Shown here piece after piece: positions 40,301-49,814 of a DNA stretch of 64,000 nt. The notes below the pieces were generated by a model, which saw only the letters and a program-made list of their open reading frames with translations, was not told the origin of the DNA and ran no database searches. The stretch is from Streptomyces platensis (lineage in GTDB: Bacteria > Actinomycetota > Actinomycetes > Streptomycetales > Streptomycetaceae). A program made the translations under genes and the position numbers. Location: positions 682,001 to 746,000 of the forward strand of contig NZ_CP023691.1 of the NCBI RefSeq assembly GCF_008704855.1. Direction: 5' to 3'. Each line of letters opens with the position of its first letter. Positions within the stretch are counted from its first letter, which is position 1.

Positions 40301-42778
40301 ATGATGAGTGCGGAGAATGCCCTGCCGGGTGGCTCGGACCGCGCGTGCGATATCGCGAAGGCGGCCACCGCCGAACTGGACGGCCACGGCCGGGTCGTGG
40401 CCTGGACCCGGGCGGCGGAGCGGCTGCTCGGATATCCGGCCGCCGAGATCCTGCACCACCCCGCCGCGGAGCTGCTGGCGATACCGGGCGACGAGGTGCG
40501 GGTGGCAGCCGTGGCGCGGTGGTGCCGTGCCGGGGACGGCTGGGGCGGCTCGGTCGCGGCACGCCACCGGGACGGCCGGGAGGTGCAGCTGGCGGTGCAG
40601 GTCACGCCGGTGCTCGACGGCGCAGGGCCCGAGCGGTGGTCCGTCCTCGCCATGGAGGAGTGGCGGGTGCCGGGCGGCGGGGTGAACCAGCTGATGCTCG
40701 AACCGTTCCTGGCGCACGCACCGGTCGGCATGGCCGTGCTCGACACCGAGCTGCGGTACGTCTGGGTGAACGACGTGCTGGAGCGCCTGATCCCCTTGGA
40801 CCAGCGGCTCGGGAAGCGGGTGCACGAGGTACTGCCGAGGCTGGAGGCCGCGGCGTTCGAGGAGCGGATGCGGCGGGTCCTGCGGACCGGGTCGCCCGTG
40901 ATGGACTACGAATTCCGCAGCCCCACCTATGCCGACCCCCACCAGGAGCGTGCCTACTCGGCGTCCTTCTTCGGGCTGTCGGACCCCCAGGGACAGCGGA
41001 TCGGCCTCTGGTACATGGTCATCGATGTCACCGAGCGCTGGCGGGCGCAGGAGCGGCTGGCCCTGCTGAACGACGCCAGCGTCCGGATCGGCAGCACACT
41101 CGACGTCACCCGGACCGCACAGGAACTGGCCGATGTCGCCGTGCCGGCGCTCGCCGACTTCGTCGCCGTCGATCTGCTGGATTCGGTTCTCCGGGGCGAG
41201 GAGCCGGTGCCCGGGCCGGTCGACAGCACCCCCACCCTGCGCCGCTCCGGTCAGCAGTCGGTCCACGAAGGCTGTCCGGAGGCCGTGCTGGCCGTGGGGG
41301 AAGCCGTCCAGCGGTCCCCCTCGTCACCGATCGCCCGCTGTCTGCTCAAGGGCGCGTCCCTGGTGGAACCGGTCCTGGACCTCACCACCAGCGCCTGGGT
41401 CACCGAGGACCCGGCGCGGGCCGCCGTCATCCGGGAATACGGGTTCCGTTCGGTGATGGTGGCACCGGTGCAGGCCCGTGGCATCACCCTGGGTGCGGCG
41501 ACCTTCTTCCGGTCCCGGCGCCTGGGGCCCTTCGCGGCGGACGACGTACAGCTGGCCGAGGAGCTGGTCGCGCGGGCCGCGGTGTGTGTCGACAACGCGC
41601 GCCGCTTCACCCGCGAGCGGGCCGCGGCCCGGGTGATGCAGCAGAATCTGCTGCCGCACGAGCTGACCGGCGGGTCCGCGCTGGAGGTGGCGTCGTGGTA
41701 CTTCCCGGCGGACGCGCCGAGCGGGGTGGGCGGCGACTGGTTCGATGTGATCCCGCTGTCCGGGGCGCGGGTCGCCCTGGTCGTCGGGGACGTGGTCGGC
41801 CACGGCATCAACGCCGCGGCCACCATGGGGCGGCTGCGGACCGCCGTGCGTACGCTGGCGAATCTGGATCTGCCGCCCGATGAACTGCTGGCCCGTCTGG
41901 ACGACCTGGTCATCGAGCTGGTCAAGACGCAGGGTGCCGACCAGGCGGCGGACACCGGGGACCCGAGCGTGGCCTCCACGTTCATGGGCGCCACCTGTCT
42001 GTACGCCGTCTACGACCCGGTCAGCAGGCGGTGCAGCATGGCGCGGGCCGGGCATCTGCCGCCGCTGATCGTCGGCCCCGACGGCGCCGTGGACTGGCCG
42101 GACCTGCCCGCCGGACCGCCGCTCGGCCTCGGGTCGCTGCCCTTTGAGGCGGTCGAGCTGGAGCCCGCCGAGGGCAGCCTGATCGCGCTCTACACCAACG
42201 GGCTGATCGAGACCCGCGACCAGGACATCGAGGTCGGGCTGTCCCGGCTGAGCGGTGCCCTGGCGGTGCCCGGGGAGACGCTGAAGGAGCTCGGCGGGAA
42301 TGTGATCAAGACCCTGCTGACCGGCCCGCCGTCCGACGACGCCGCGCTGCTCCTCGCCCGGACCCACGCCCTGGACGCGCAGCAGGTCGCCTCCTGGGAG
42401 CTGACCTGCGATCCGGCCGTCGTCGGCACCGCCCGTGGCCTCGCCGACCGGCAGCTGACCGAGTGGGGCATGGACGCCCTGCTGTTCACCACGGAGCTGA
42501 TCGTCAGCGAACTGGTCACCAACGCCATCCGCCATGCCACCGCGCCGATCACCCTGCGCCTGATCCGGCAGGACGTCCTGATCTGCGAGGTCTCCGACGC
42601 CAGCAGCACCTCGCCGCGCCTGCGCCACGCCCGGACCACCGACGAGGGCGGCCGCGGACTGTTCATCGTCGCGCAGCTCACCCGGCGGTGGGGCACCCGC
42701 TACACCCCGAACGGCAAGGTCATCTGGACCGAGCAGAGCCTGCCGTCCGACGCGGGCGGCGCCGACGAGGAGGACTGA
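40301..42778 (+). CDS. PAS-PAS-GAF-SpoIIE phosphatase-HATPase regulator
   Basis: An 825-aa protein. PAS domains at about 15-125 and 130-245 (APVGMAVLDTELRYVWVNDVLER). GAF domain about 255-440. PP2C/SpoIIE domain about 450-680 (SGVGGDWFDVI, VVGDVVGHG, LYTNGLIETR, DDAALLLARTH). RsbW-type HATPase about 690-815 (TELIVSELVTNAIRHA, then DEGGRGLFIV). The fusion can in principle both dephosphorylate an anti-anti-sigma factor and phosphorylate one or bind sigma, so it is a self-contained partner-switch module. ATG 40301 is chosen; the RBS is weak. Confidence 0.9.
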   Translation: MMSAENALPGGSDRACDIAKAATAELDGHGRVVAWTRAAERLLGYPAAEILHHPAAELLAIPGDEVRVAAVARWCRAGDGWGGSVAARHRDGREVQLAVQVTPVLDGAGPERWSVLAMEEWRVPGGGVNQLMLEPFLAHAPVGMAVLDTELRYVWVNDVLERLIPLDQRLGKRVHEVLPRLEAAAFEERMRRVLRTGSPVMDYEFRSPTYADPHQERAYSASFFGLSDPQGQRIGLWYMVIDVTERWRAQERLALLNDASVRIGSTLDVTRTAQELADVAVPALADFVAVDLLDSVLRGEEPVPGPVDSTPTLRRSGQQSVHEGCPEAVLAVGEAVQRSPSSPIARCLLKGASLVEPVLDLTTSAWVTEDPARAAVIREYGFRSVMVAPVQARGITLGAATFFRSRRLGPFAADDVQLAEELVARAAVCVDNARRFTRERAAARVMQQNLLPHELTGGSALEVASWYFPADAPSGVGGDWFDVIPLSGARVALVVGDVVGHGINAAATMGRLRTAVRTLANLDLPPDELLARLDDLVIELVKTQGADQAADTGDPSVASTFMGATCLYAVYDPVSRRCSMARAGHLPPLIVGPDGAVDWPDLPAGPPLGLGSLPFEAVELEPAEGSLIALYTNGLIETRDQDIEVGLSRLSGALAVPGETLKELGGNVIKTLLTGPPSDDAALLLARTHALDAQQVASWELTCDPAVVGTARGLADRQLTEWGMDALLFTTELIVSELVTNAIRHATAPITLRLIRQDVLICEVSDASSTSPRLRHARTTDEGGRGLFIVAQLTRRWGTRYTPNGKVIWTEQSLPSDAGGADEED

Positions 42779-42838
42779 GGCGGGCTCGCGGGCGGCCCCC
42801 TCCAGGGCGCCCCGGAGCACCACCCCGGGGCACCGCGC

Positions 42839-44407
42839 TCACCCCGCCCCGAGAGCGCTCCGCACGCTGTCCCGCTCGCCGCCGCCCGGCACATGGCCGC
42901 AGTCGTCCCCGGCCGGGACGGACCAGCTGACGAGACCGCGGCCGGGCAGCTCGACATAGTCGCGGTCGGTGCCGGCCACCACGCGCCGCGGCGCCGCGTC
43001 GGCCCGCTCGGCGGCCAGCTGGGCGGTGACGAAGGCCGCACTCGTCCGGACGATGTCGCGGGTCAGCCCGAGGGGAAGCAGCGCACGGGTCTCGGCGGTC
43101 GCCTCGTCCTCGCCGGCCCGCAGCACCACCCTGACGTCGGGTGCCACCCCGTGGGCGGCGACCGCCACCGCGATGTTGTCCAGCTCATGGGAGCCGACGG
43201 CGGCGAGCGCACGGGCCCGCCCCAGACCGAGCCGCGCCAGCACCGCACGGTCCTCCCCGTGCGCCAGCACCACGGGTATCCCCATCGACCGCGCGAGACG
43301 CAGGTTGGGGGCGGCGGGCTCGCGCTCGACCCCGACGACCGGCACCCCCAGCTGCCGCAGCGTCTGGCACAGCCGCAGGCCGACCTGCCCCAGCCCCACC
43401 ACGATGACGTGCCCGGAGCGCGGCAGCACCCGCGGTCCGAGGACGCCGACCAGCCGCGGGCCGAACAGCCGGTCGACGATGCCCGCGGTCAGCAGCGCGG
43501 TGAAGCCCACCGTCACCAGCATCGCCACGCCGGACACCACCTCGTACCCGGGATGACCGGCGTGCGGAGCGGCCGGACCCACGCCCGCCACCACCCGGGC
43601 GGCCTCCAGGAACGCGGTGCTGACCGGCTTGTGGAAGACGCCCACCAGCCAGATCCAGTCCAGGACCAGTACGGCCACGATGCCCAGCAGCCCGATGAGC
43701 AGCAGGCGGGCATCCGCGTCATGGGGCTGCAACTGTCCCCGCAGCCGTCCCAGCAGCGCCTGCCGCCGGGCGGCCGGGCTCGCCCGCCACGCCGTCTCCA
43801 CCAGCCGTTCCTCCTGCGGGCGGACCGCCACCGCGCCCCGCCCGTCGTGCCACACGGCCAGCGCGTCGGGGTCGACGCACAGTCCGGCCAGCGTCGGCGC
43901 CAGGAGGTCGGCGGGCGAGACCGGCACACAGTCGGGCAGCAGCAGCCGGAGCTGCTGCGCCACGGTGCGGTCGAAGACGGTGACGACGATCCGGACGGAG
44001 TCGCGGACATGGCGTACGGCGAGGGCGTAGCGCAGCGCGGACAGATCGTCGCCCACCAGGACCGCGATGGCGGCCGGCGGTGTGGCGAGGGCGCGGCGGA
44101 GGTCCTGGTCGTCCGGCGCGGCAAGGTGGTCGACGGGGTGCCCGCTCTCCCCCAGGGAGGCACAGACCCGTCTCGCCAGCGTTGTGGCGCCGATCACCAG
44201 GATCCCGGCGCCCCCTTCTGTCTGATTTGGCACCATTCCCCCGACTTCGTCCGCCAATTGCGCCCGGTCCACCTCCGGAGGCTGATCGGGCCGTTCACAT
44301 GACATTCCGTCCTCCGACGCGCGGCGGTCGCCCACCCCTGATGATGTGGCTGAGGGCGCGGTCGCGGGAGCGGTCCGGGTCTGTCGGGCGGAGGGAAGGG
44401 TGGCCAT
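42839..44407 (-). CDS. RCK/TrkA-N domain protein, ion-channel-like
   Basis: A 522-aa protein with two Rossmann NAD-binding modules: about 68-160 (GILVIGATTLARRVCASLGESG) and about 330-470 (GHVIVVGLGQVGLRLCQTLRQLG). Between them are two hydrophobic helices (about 222-245 and 280-310). The arrangement resembles RCK-gated potassium channels, but the loop between the helices has no TVGYG selectivity filter. It may be a regulatory subunit or degenerate channel. AAGGGGA lies before ATG 44407; a shorter start at 44305 is possible. Confidence 0.8.
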   Translation of the reverse strand: MATLPSARQTRTAPATAPSATSSGVGDRRASEDGMSCERPDQPPEVDRAQLADEVGGMVPNQTEGGAGILVIGATTLARRVCASLGESGHPVDHLAAPDDQDLRRALATPPAAIAVLVGDDLSALRYALAVRHVRDSVRIVVTVFDRTVAQQLRLLLPDCVPVSPADLLAPTLAGLCVDPDALAVWHDGRGAVAVRPQEERLVETAWRASPAARRQALLGRLRGQLQPHDADARLLLIGLLGIVAVLVLDWIWLVGVFHKPVSTAFLEAARVVAGVGPAAPHAGHPGYEVVSGVAMLVTVGFTALLTAGIVDRLFGPRLVGVLGPRVLPRSGHVIVVGLGQVGLRLCQTLRQLGVPVVGVEREPAAPNLRLARSMGIPVVLAHGEDRAVLARLGLGRARALAAVGSHELDNIAVAVAAHGVAPDVRVVLRAGEDEATAETRALLPLGLTRDIVRTSAAFVTAQLAAERADAAPRRVVAGTDRDYVELPGRGLVSWSVPAGDDCGHVPGGGERDSVRSALGAG

Positions 44408-44936
44408 GGAGTCCCCTTGCTCGTCGGCCGGCGGCGGGGCCGGTCACCAGGCCCCAGGGCCGAACTCACGCTAGGGCGCGGGCGGTCCGGGGCATCTGTT
44501 CCGTCGGCCAAGGCTTCGCCGACGGCGTTGTCCGTCCGCACCAGCACCGGCCCGATGCCGCCGGGACGGGCGCGGCGAGCCGGCCGGCGCATCCGGATCT
44601 CCCCCTGCGCCCCGGACGCGAGCCCTCCGTTCCGGCCCTCCGCATTAGCCGAACGGACAGCCATCGGGGGCGAATTTGTCCGGTCTCACAAATACGCCAC
44701 CGCGCACCGCCACATACGCTTACGCAAATCCCAATCCGGACGTGATGCGGCTCACCTCTCACGAGGAGGACGAGCAGTAGCGCGGCGGCGCAAAGAAGCG
44801 CTCCCCCACCCGCGCAGGCATCCGAAGGCCATGGCCCACTCGCGCGCCTTCGCACATCGTCAGGGCCACGATCGCCACCACCTGCACCCGGCCCTCTCGT
44901 GCGTCCTCATACCGAGGCGATCCCAGCAGGCACCAC
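44408..44936. other. Long divergent intergenic region
   Basis: 529 bases between the RCK gene (minus) and the permease (plus). It contains an 8-bp-stem hairpin (CCGTCGGC...GCCGACGG, 44501-44525). Otherwise I saw no supported gene or clear promoter pair. Confidence 0.45.
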
Positions 44937-46436
44937 ATGCATGACCCCTCCAACCCTCAATGGATGTCGAAGATGACTACACCTCCCCCCAGCCCCGTGG
45001 CCGCTCCGCCCGCTCCGCCGGGGCACGGGCAGTCTCCGCAGCAGTCAGGTCTTCAGTCGGGCCTCAAGAACCGCCATCTGTCCATGATCGCCGTGGGTGG
45101 GGTCATCGGCGCCGGCCTCTTCGTGGGTTCCGCCTCCGGCATCGCCGCGGCCGGCCCCGGCATCCTGCTGTCGTACGCCCTGGTCGGCGCGCTGGTCGTG
45201 TTCGTGATGCGGATGCTCGGTGAGATGGCGGCCGCCAACCCGACCTCCGGCTCGTTCTCCGCCTACGCGGACCGGGCGCTCGGCCGCTGGGCCGGATTCT
45301 CGATCGGCTGGCTGTACTGGTTCTTCTGGGTCGTGGTGCTCGCCGTGGAGGCGACCGCCGGTGCCGCCATCCTCACCAGCTGGGTCCCGGCCGTCCCGCA
45401 GTGGGCCTGGGCGCTGATCGTGATGGTCGTGCTCACCGCCACCAACCTCGCCTCGGTCGCCTCGTTCGGTGAGTTCGAGTTCTGGTTCGCGGGCATCAAG
45501 GTCGTCGCCATCGCGGCCTTCATCGTCATCGGCGGTCTGGCGATCTTCGGGGTGCTGCCCGGATCCGACAACGCGGCCACCGGCTTCGCCAATCTCACCT
45601 CCCATGGCGGCTTCCTGCCGAACGGCCCCAGCGCGATCCTCACCGGTGTGCTGATGGTCGTCTTCTCCTTCATGGGCAGCGAGATCGTCACCCTCGCCGC
45701 CGGTGAGTCCGAGGACCCGCAGCGCGCGGTCACCAAGGCCACCAAGAGCGTCATCTGGCGAGTCGGCATCTTCTACCTCGGCTCGATCCTCGTGGTGGTC
45801 TCCCTGCTGCCGTGGAACGACCCGTCGATCGCCAAGAAGGGCTCGTACGTCGCGGCCCTGGACTCCATAGGCATCCCGCACGCCGGTCAGATCATGAACG
45901 TCATCGTGCTGACCGCGGTGCTCTCCTGCCTCAACTCCGGCCTCTACACCGCCTCCCGGATGGCCTTCTCGCTCGGTCAGCGCGGCGACGCCCCGAAGGC
46001 CTTCGCCCGGACGAACTCCCGAGGCGTCCCGCAGGCCGCGATCCTGGCCTCCGTCATCTTCGGCTTCATCGCGGTCGGCTTCAACTACCTGTGGCCGACC
46101 ACGGTCTTCCAGTTCCTGCTGAACTCGTCCGGCGCGGTGGCGCTGTTCGTCTGGCTGGTCATCTGCTTCTCCCAGCTGCGGATGCGCGGGATCATCCTGC
46201 GCGAGAACCCCGACAAGCTGGTCGTCCGGATGTGGCTCTTCCCGTACCTGACCTGGGCGACGATCGCGATGATCTCGTTCGTGCTGGTCTACATGCTCAC
46301 CGACGACAGTGAGGGCGGCGGCCGGATCCAGGTCGTGCTGTCGGTGCTGCTCGCCATCGTGGTCGTCGCGGTCTCCCTGGTCCGCGACCGGCTCGGCCGC
46401 GGCGCCTCCGAGAAGGAGGCCGTCACCTCCCGCTGA
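44937..46436 (+). CDS. GABA/aromatic-type amino-acid permease (AAT family)
   Basis: A 499-aa permease with 12 transmembrane helices. Family signatures include GLKNRHLSMIAVGGVIGAGLFVGS at the start of helix 1, RMLGEMAAANPTSGSFSAYA, and FMGSEIVTLAAGESEDPQRAVTKA. It closely resembles GabP-like H+-coupled amino-acid importers. The N-terminus is a Pro/Gln-rich cytosolic tail. The start at 44937 is uncertain; ATGs at 44964 and 44973 are in frame. Confidence 0.88.
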   Translation: MHDPSNPQWMSKMTTPPPSPVAAPPAPPGHGQSPQQSGLQSGLKNRHLSMIAVGGVIGAGLFVGSASGIAAAGPGILLSYALVGALVVFVMRMLGEMAAANPTSGSFSAYADRALGRWAGFSIGWLYWFFWVVVLAVEATAGAAILTSWVPAVPQWAWALIVMVVLTATNLASVASFGEFEFWFAGIKVVAIAAFIVIGGLAIFGVLPGSDNAATGFANLTSHGGFLPNGPSAILTGVLMVVFSFMGSEIVTLAAGESEDPQRAVTKATKSVIWRVGIFYLGSILVVVSLLPWNDPSIAKKGSYVAALDSIGIPHAGQIMNVIVLTAVLSCLNSGLYTASRMAFSLGQRGDAPKAFARTNSRGVPQAAILASVIFGFIAVGFNYLWPTTVFQFLLNSSGAVALFVWLVICFSQLRMRGIILRENPDKLVVRMWLFPYLTWATIAMISFVLVYMLTDDSEGGGRIQVVLSVLLAIVVVAVSLVRDRLGRGASEKEAVTSR

Positions 46437-46451
46437 CCGAACGGTCTGCCA

Positions 46452-46489
46452 TACGGGCAGGGGTATGCCTATGCATACCCCTGCCCGTA
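46452..46489 (+). terminator. Long hairpin terminator after the permease
   Basis: A stem of up to 17 bp (outer arms TACGGGCAGGGGTATG and CATACCCCTGCCCGTA) with a very small loop, 15 bases after the permease stop. It is symmetrical enough to work in both directions. Confidence 0.85.
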
Positions 46490-46558
46490 GTCTCGCCTGA
46501 GCGCCACTCCCCTGCTCAGCTCCGTATCCGACCCACCAACGGAAGGCCCCCCGAACAC

Positions 46559-47539
46559 ATGCCCGTCTTCAGACGCCGCAAAGGCAGCCTTCCCCGCCTG
46601 GTCCCCGAGCTCGACGACCGCACACTGGGACAGGTCCGGCGCCGCGTCGAGACGTGCTGGTCCCGCGGTTCGCTCGACACCGCCGTGATGGCCTCGATGG
46701 CGGACGTGATCAACGAGGCGGGCCAGGACTGGGACCGCAAGGCCCACCGGCTGGCGGTGCTCGCCCGGGCCGCGGGGCGGTCACTGCCCGGCATCTGGCG
46801 GCAGCACAACCCCCAGGACCAGAACGCACTGCTGCTGCACGCCTGGTCGGATCTGATGCAGGCGCGCCAGGAGGGATCCGGCGTCGATCTGTACGAGACC
46901 CGGGAGACCTGCCGGCTCGCGGCCGAAATGCTCCCCGCCGACCCCACACCGTGGACCCTGCACCTGGCCACGCTCCGCCTGGAGCAGCGCCCTTCCACGG
47001 AGCTGTCGGCGATCTGGCGCGAGATCAAGGCCCGCGATCCGTGGAACCGCGAGGCGCATCTACAGGCGCTGGGGTATCTGTCGCCGGACGAGTGCGGCTC
47101 CAGCGCACTCGTCCTGGATCTGCTCGACGGCGTCCGCGCCGCCATGCCGCCCGACGCCCCCGCCGCCGGGCTGGAGCTCACCGCGCTCATCAGCAGCCAC
47201 CAGCGGGCGGTTGACGGCGGCGGCCTGATGGCCGTCGGCGCCGGGGAGATCTGGCGGCGGCCCGAGGCCGCCAAGGCCCTTGACCATGCGGCGCACTACT
47301 GGCCGGGCCCGGGCTTCCTGACCCACGCGGCGGCCCTGGCCGATCTCAACCTGCTGGCGTACGCCCTGATCAAGGCCGGCCGGACGACCGAGGCCGGGAC
47401 CGTGCTGCGGGCCACCGGAGGCGTGGTGTCCCCGTGGCCGTGGAGCATGGACGGGGACGCGCTGGAGCGGTTCTCGCACTACCACGGCCGCTATGCGACC
47501 GGCGACCCCGACGGCGGTTCCACGGGCCGACGGCGCTGA
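46559..47539 (+). CDS. Helical-repeat protein of unknown function
   Basis: A 326-aa soluble protein, mostly alpha-helical, with repeated W/A/L helices (AHRLAVLARAAGRSLPGIWRQ, TCRLAAEMLPADPTPWTLHL, ELSAIWREIKARDPWNREAH) that look like TPR-type pairs. DPWNREAH and the overall pattern recall DUF4034-like proteins, but I am not sure. GGAAGG precedes the ATG. It stands alone between a strong terminator and a small exported-protein gene. Confidence 0.75.
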   Translation: MPVFRRRKGSLPRLVPELDDRTLGQVRRRVETCWSRGSLDTAVMASMADVINEAGQDWDRKAHRLAVLARAAGRSLPGIWRQHNPQDQNALLLHAWSDLMQARQEGSGVDLYETRETCRLAAEMLPADPTPWTLHLATLRLEQRPSTELSAIWREIKARDPWNREAHLQALGYLSPDECGSSALVLDLLDGVRAAMPPDAPAAGLELTALISSHQRAVDGGGLMAVGAGEIWRRPEAAKALDHAAHYWPGPGFLTHAAALADLNLLAYALIKAGRTTEAGTVLRATGGVVSPWPWSMDGDALERFSHYHGRYATGDPDGGSTGRRR

Positions 47540-47674
47540 GGGGCGGCACCGACACCGGCAACCCACCGCGGGCGGAACGGACATGCGTACGAAGCACGGT
47601 GCGCATGTTGCGGGCAGATAGCCGGAACGGGTGGTTTTGTCGGTTCTTGCGGCGTATCCGGCGTGCCCTCACCC

Positions 47675-47699
47675 CTTCCAGGGGATCCCCTCCTGGAAG
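47675..47699 (+). other. Hairpin in the presumed 5' UTR of the next gene
   Basis: CTTCCAGG (47675-47682) pairs with CCTGGAAG (47692-47699), ending 17 bases before the start codon and close to the RBS. It might be a terminator of the upstream gene or a translation-control element. Confidence 0.45.
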
Positions 47700-47716
47700 A
47701 GGGTTGGGAGATTCGC

Positions 47717-48154
47717 ATGCGCCACACCGTCAGCGCCGGCCGCCCTGCGGCAACTGGCGGCCGGCGCGTGCTGGTGTTGCTCGCGCTACTGGCCCTGCTG
47801 CACGCCGCACTCACCACCGGCTGCCCCGAAGCCCTGCTGACCGAGGCCGGTTGCCGTCTCCAGAGCGGCCCTCCCGCCGTGACCGTCCCGGCCGCACGGC
47901 CCTGTCTTCCGGCGGGGCCGGTGCTGGCCTCCACCGAGGGCGGCGGGAAGCATCCGGGCAGCGGCGTCCGGCACAAGTGCGACGCCTCGGCCTGCCACCT
48001 CCGCCATCAGATCCCCACGGGCGCCGGAGGCAAGGCGCTCGGGGACGCCCTCGTCGAAGAGACCATCGGCGCGTCGGAGAACGCCTCCGCCACGGCTGTC
48101 GGCACCGCTGCCGCCCCCGCATCGCCGAAGCGCGTGGCCATCCTGCGCTGCTGA
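47717..48154 (+). CDS. Small exported protein, unknown
   Basis: A 145-aa protein. N-terminal Arg-rich region, then a hydrophobic stretch (VLVLLALLALLHAALTTGC) that is either a signal anchor or an imperfect lipobox with Cys. The mature part has six further Cys and is rich in Ala/Gly/Ser. RBS GGGAG precedes the ATG at 47717. No family recognised. Confidence 0.6.
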   Translation: MRHTVSAGRPAATGGRRVLVLLALLALLHAALTTGCPEALLTEAGCRLQSGPPAVTVPAARPCLPAGPVLASTEGGGKHPGSGVRHKCDASACHLRHQIPTGAGGKALGDALVEETIGASENASATAVGTAAAPASPKRVAILRC

Positions 48155-48256
48155 GCGGGCCCGGCCGTACTCGCCCACCCCTCCCCGCACCGGGGCCCGG
48201 GGCGACTGCGGCCTGCCGCCATCAGCTCTCGGGACCACCACCGCAGGAGATCCGGC

Positions 48257-48487
48257 ATGCCCCTCGACGTCTTTGCCGCTCTTGGCGCGCTCGTCCGCGC
48301 CGAGGCCGCACGCACCCGCACCAAGCCCGCGAAGCCCGCCACGGACCAGCCTCCGGCACAGCGCTCGAACAGCCCGGCACCCCCGCCGGTCGAACCGCCG
48401 GACACCGCCGCCGCCCCCGCTCCCCCCGCCAAGAAGAGGCATCCGCTCGCCAGGCTGATGCGGAGGCTGACCACGCTCATCGGCTGA
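48257..48487 (+). CDS. Small Pro/Ala-rich protein, unknown
   Basis: A 76-aa protein with a short N-terminal helix ([21 protein letters not shown]), a Pro/Ala/Gln middle and a basic amphipathic C-terminal helix ([18 protein letters not shown]). AGGAG lies 8 bases before the ATG, which supports real translation. No family is recognised. The basic amphipathic tail could bind membrane or nucleic acid (inference). Confidence 0.5.
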   Translation: MPLDVFAALGALVRAEAARTRTKPAKPATDQPPAQRSNSPAPPPVEPPDTAAAPAPPAKKRHPLARLMRRLTTLIG

Positions 48488-48614
48488 GCCGGGCGATGGG
48501 CCCCCGGCGGCCCGTTACCCGTGGACGACACCGCGCGGCGAACCCGGCCGAGCGGCGGCAGGCCCCGGCGGCGCACCGTTTGTCCGGCTCCCCGGTGGGC
48601 GCCATCCTGGAGTC

Positions 48615-49643
48615 ATGGCCCCCGATTCAGGCCCGGACATCCTGTCCGGGTGGGCCGTCCGGCATCCCGGCCCGGTTGCCTCCGGGCCGCTGACGCCGGT
48701 CCGCCGCCCGGCTCCCGAGCCGGGCCCCGATGACCTGTTGCTCAGGGTGGAGGCCTGCGGTGTCTGCCGTACGGATCTGCACCTGGCGGAGGGCGACCTG
48801 CCCCCGCACCGCCCGTCGACCGTGCCGGGCCATGAGATCGTCGGCCGGGTGACGACCACCGGCGCGGCGGTGACCCGGTTCCGGGCCGGGGACTGTGTGG
48901 GCGGGGCGTGGCTGCGCGGTACCTGCGGAATCTGCCGCTACTGCCGGGCGGGCCACGAGAACCTCTGTCCGGCCTCCGTGTACACCGGGTGGGACGCCGA
49001 CGGCGGCTTCGCCGAAGCCGCCGTCGTGCCCGCGGACTACGCCTACCCGCTCCCGGACACCGAGGACGCCACGCTGCTGGCGCCGCTGTTGTGCGCCGGG
49101 ATCATCGGCTACCGCGCGCTGCGCCGTAGTGCGCTGCCCGCCGGCGGCCGCCTCGGCATCTACGGATTCGGCGCCTCGGCGCATCTGGCCGCGCAGGTCG
49201 CCCTGGCCGAAGGGGCCACCGTCCATGTGCTGACCCGGTCCGCGCAGGCCCGTGAACTCGCCCTGGAACTGGGCGCGTCCTCGGCCGGCGACGCCTACGA
49301 CCGGCCGCCCGAACCGCTGGACTCGGCGATTCTCTTCGCACCGGTGGGCGACCTGGTGCCGGTGGCGCTGGAGGCACTGGACCGCTCCGGCACTCTCGCC
49401 GTGGCCGGGATCCATCTCACCGACATCCCGCCGCTCACGTACCAACGCCATCTCTTCTACGAGCGGAATCTGTGCAGCGTGACCTCCAATACCCGGGAGG
49501 ACGGCCGTGAGTTCCTGGCGACCGCGGCGCGGATCGGCATCCAGGTCACCGTCAGCCGCTACCCGCTGAGCCGCGCCCCGGAGGCGCTCGCCGATCTGGC
49601 CGCGGACCGGGTTCACGGGGCAGCAGTGCTGACGCCCGGCTGA
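48615..49643 (+). CDS. Zinc-dependent alcohol dehydrogenase (MDR superfamily)
   Basis: A 342-aa medium-chain dehydrogenase. Catalytic zinc motifs are [10 protein letters not shown] and [10 protein letters not shown]. The structural-zinc loop has four Cys ([17 protein letters not shown]). The NAD(P) Rossmann motif is [12 protein letters not shown]. It resembles AdhA-type zinc-binding alcohol dehydrogenases oxidising short-chain or aromatic alcohols. It may be related in function to the flavin oxidase downstream, but 171 bases separate them. Confidence 0.9.
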   Translation: MAPDSGPDILSGWAVRHPGPVASGPLTPVRRPAPEPGPDDLLLRVEACGVCRTDLHLAEGDLPPHRPSTVPGHEIVGRVTTTGAAVTRFRAGDCVGGAWLRGTCGICRYCRAGHENLCPASVYTGWDADGGFAEAAVVPADYAYPLPDTEDATLLAPLLCAGIIGYRALRRSALPAGGRLGIYGFGASAHLAAQVALAEGATVHVLTRSAQARELALELGASSAGDAYDRPPEPLDSAILFAPVGDLVPVALEALDRSGTLAVAGIHLTDIPPLTYQRHLFYERNLCSVTSNTREDGREFLATAARIGIQVTVSRYPLSRAPEALADLAADRVHGAAVLTPG

Positions 49644-49814
49644 CCGGAGGCGAGGCGGCCACCAGGCCCTGCGCACATACGGCGAGCGTCAACCCCGGCC
49701 CATGAGGTGACGCCTTTCGGGTACTCGCACCGCTCGCAACGGTCACGAATAGTAGTCACGGGTTACGCAATGCTGTTAGTTCACATATTCGCGTGTAAGG
49801 ACGAGAGGGGCCAC

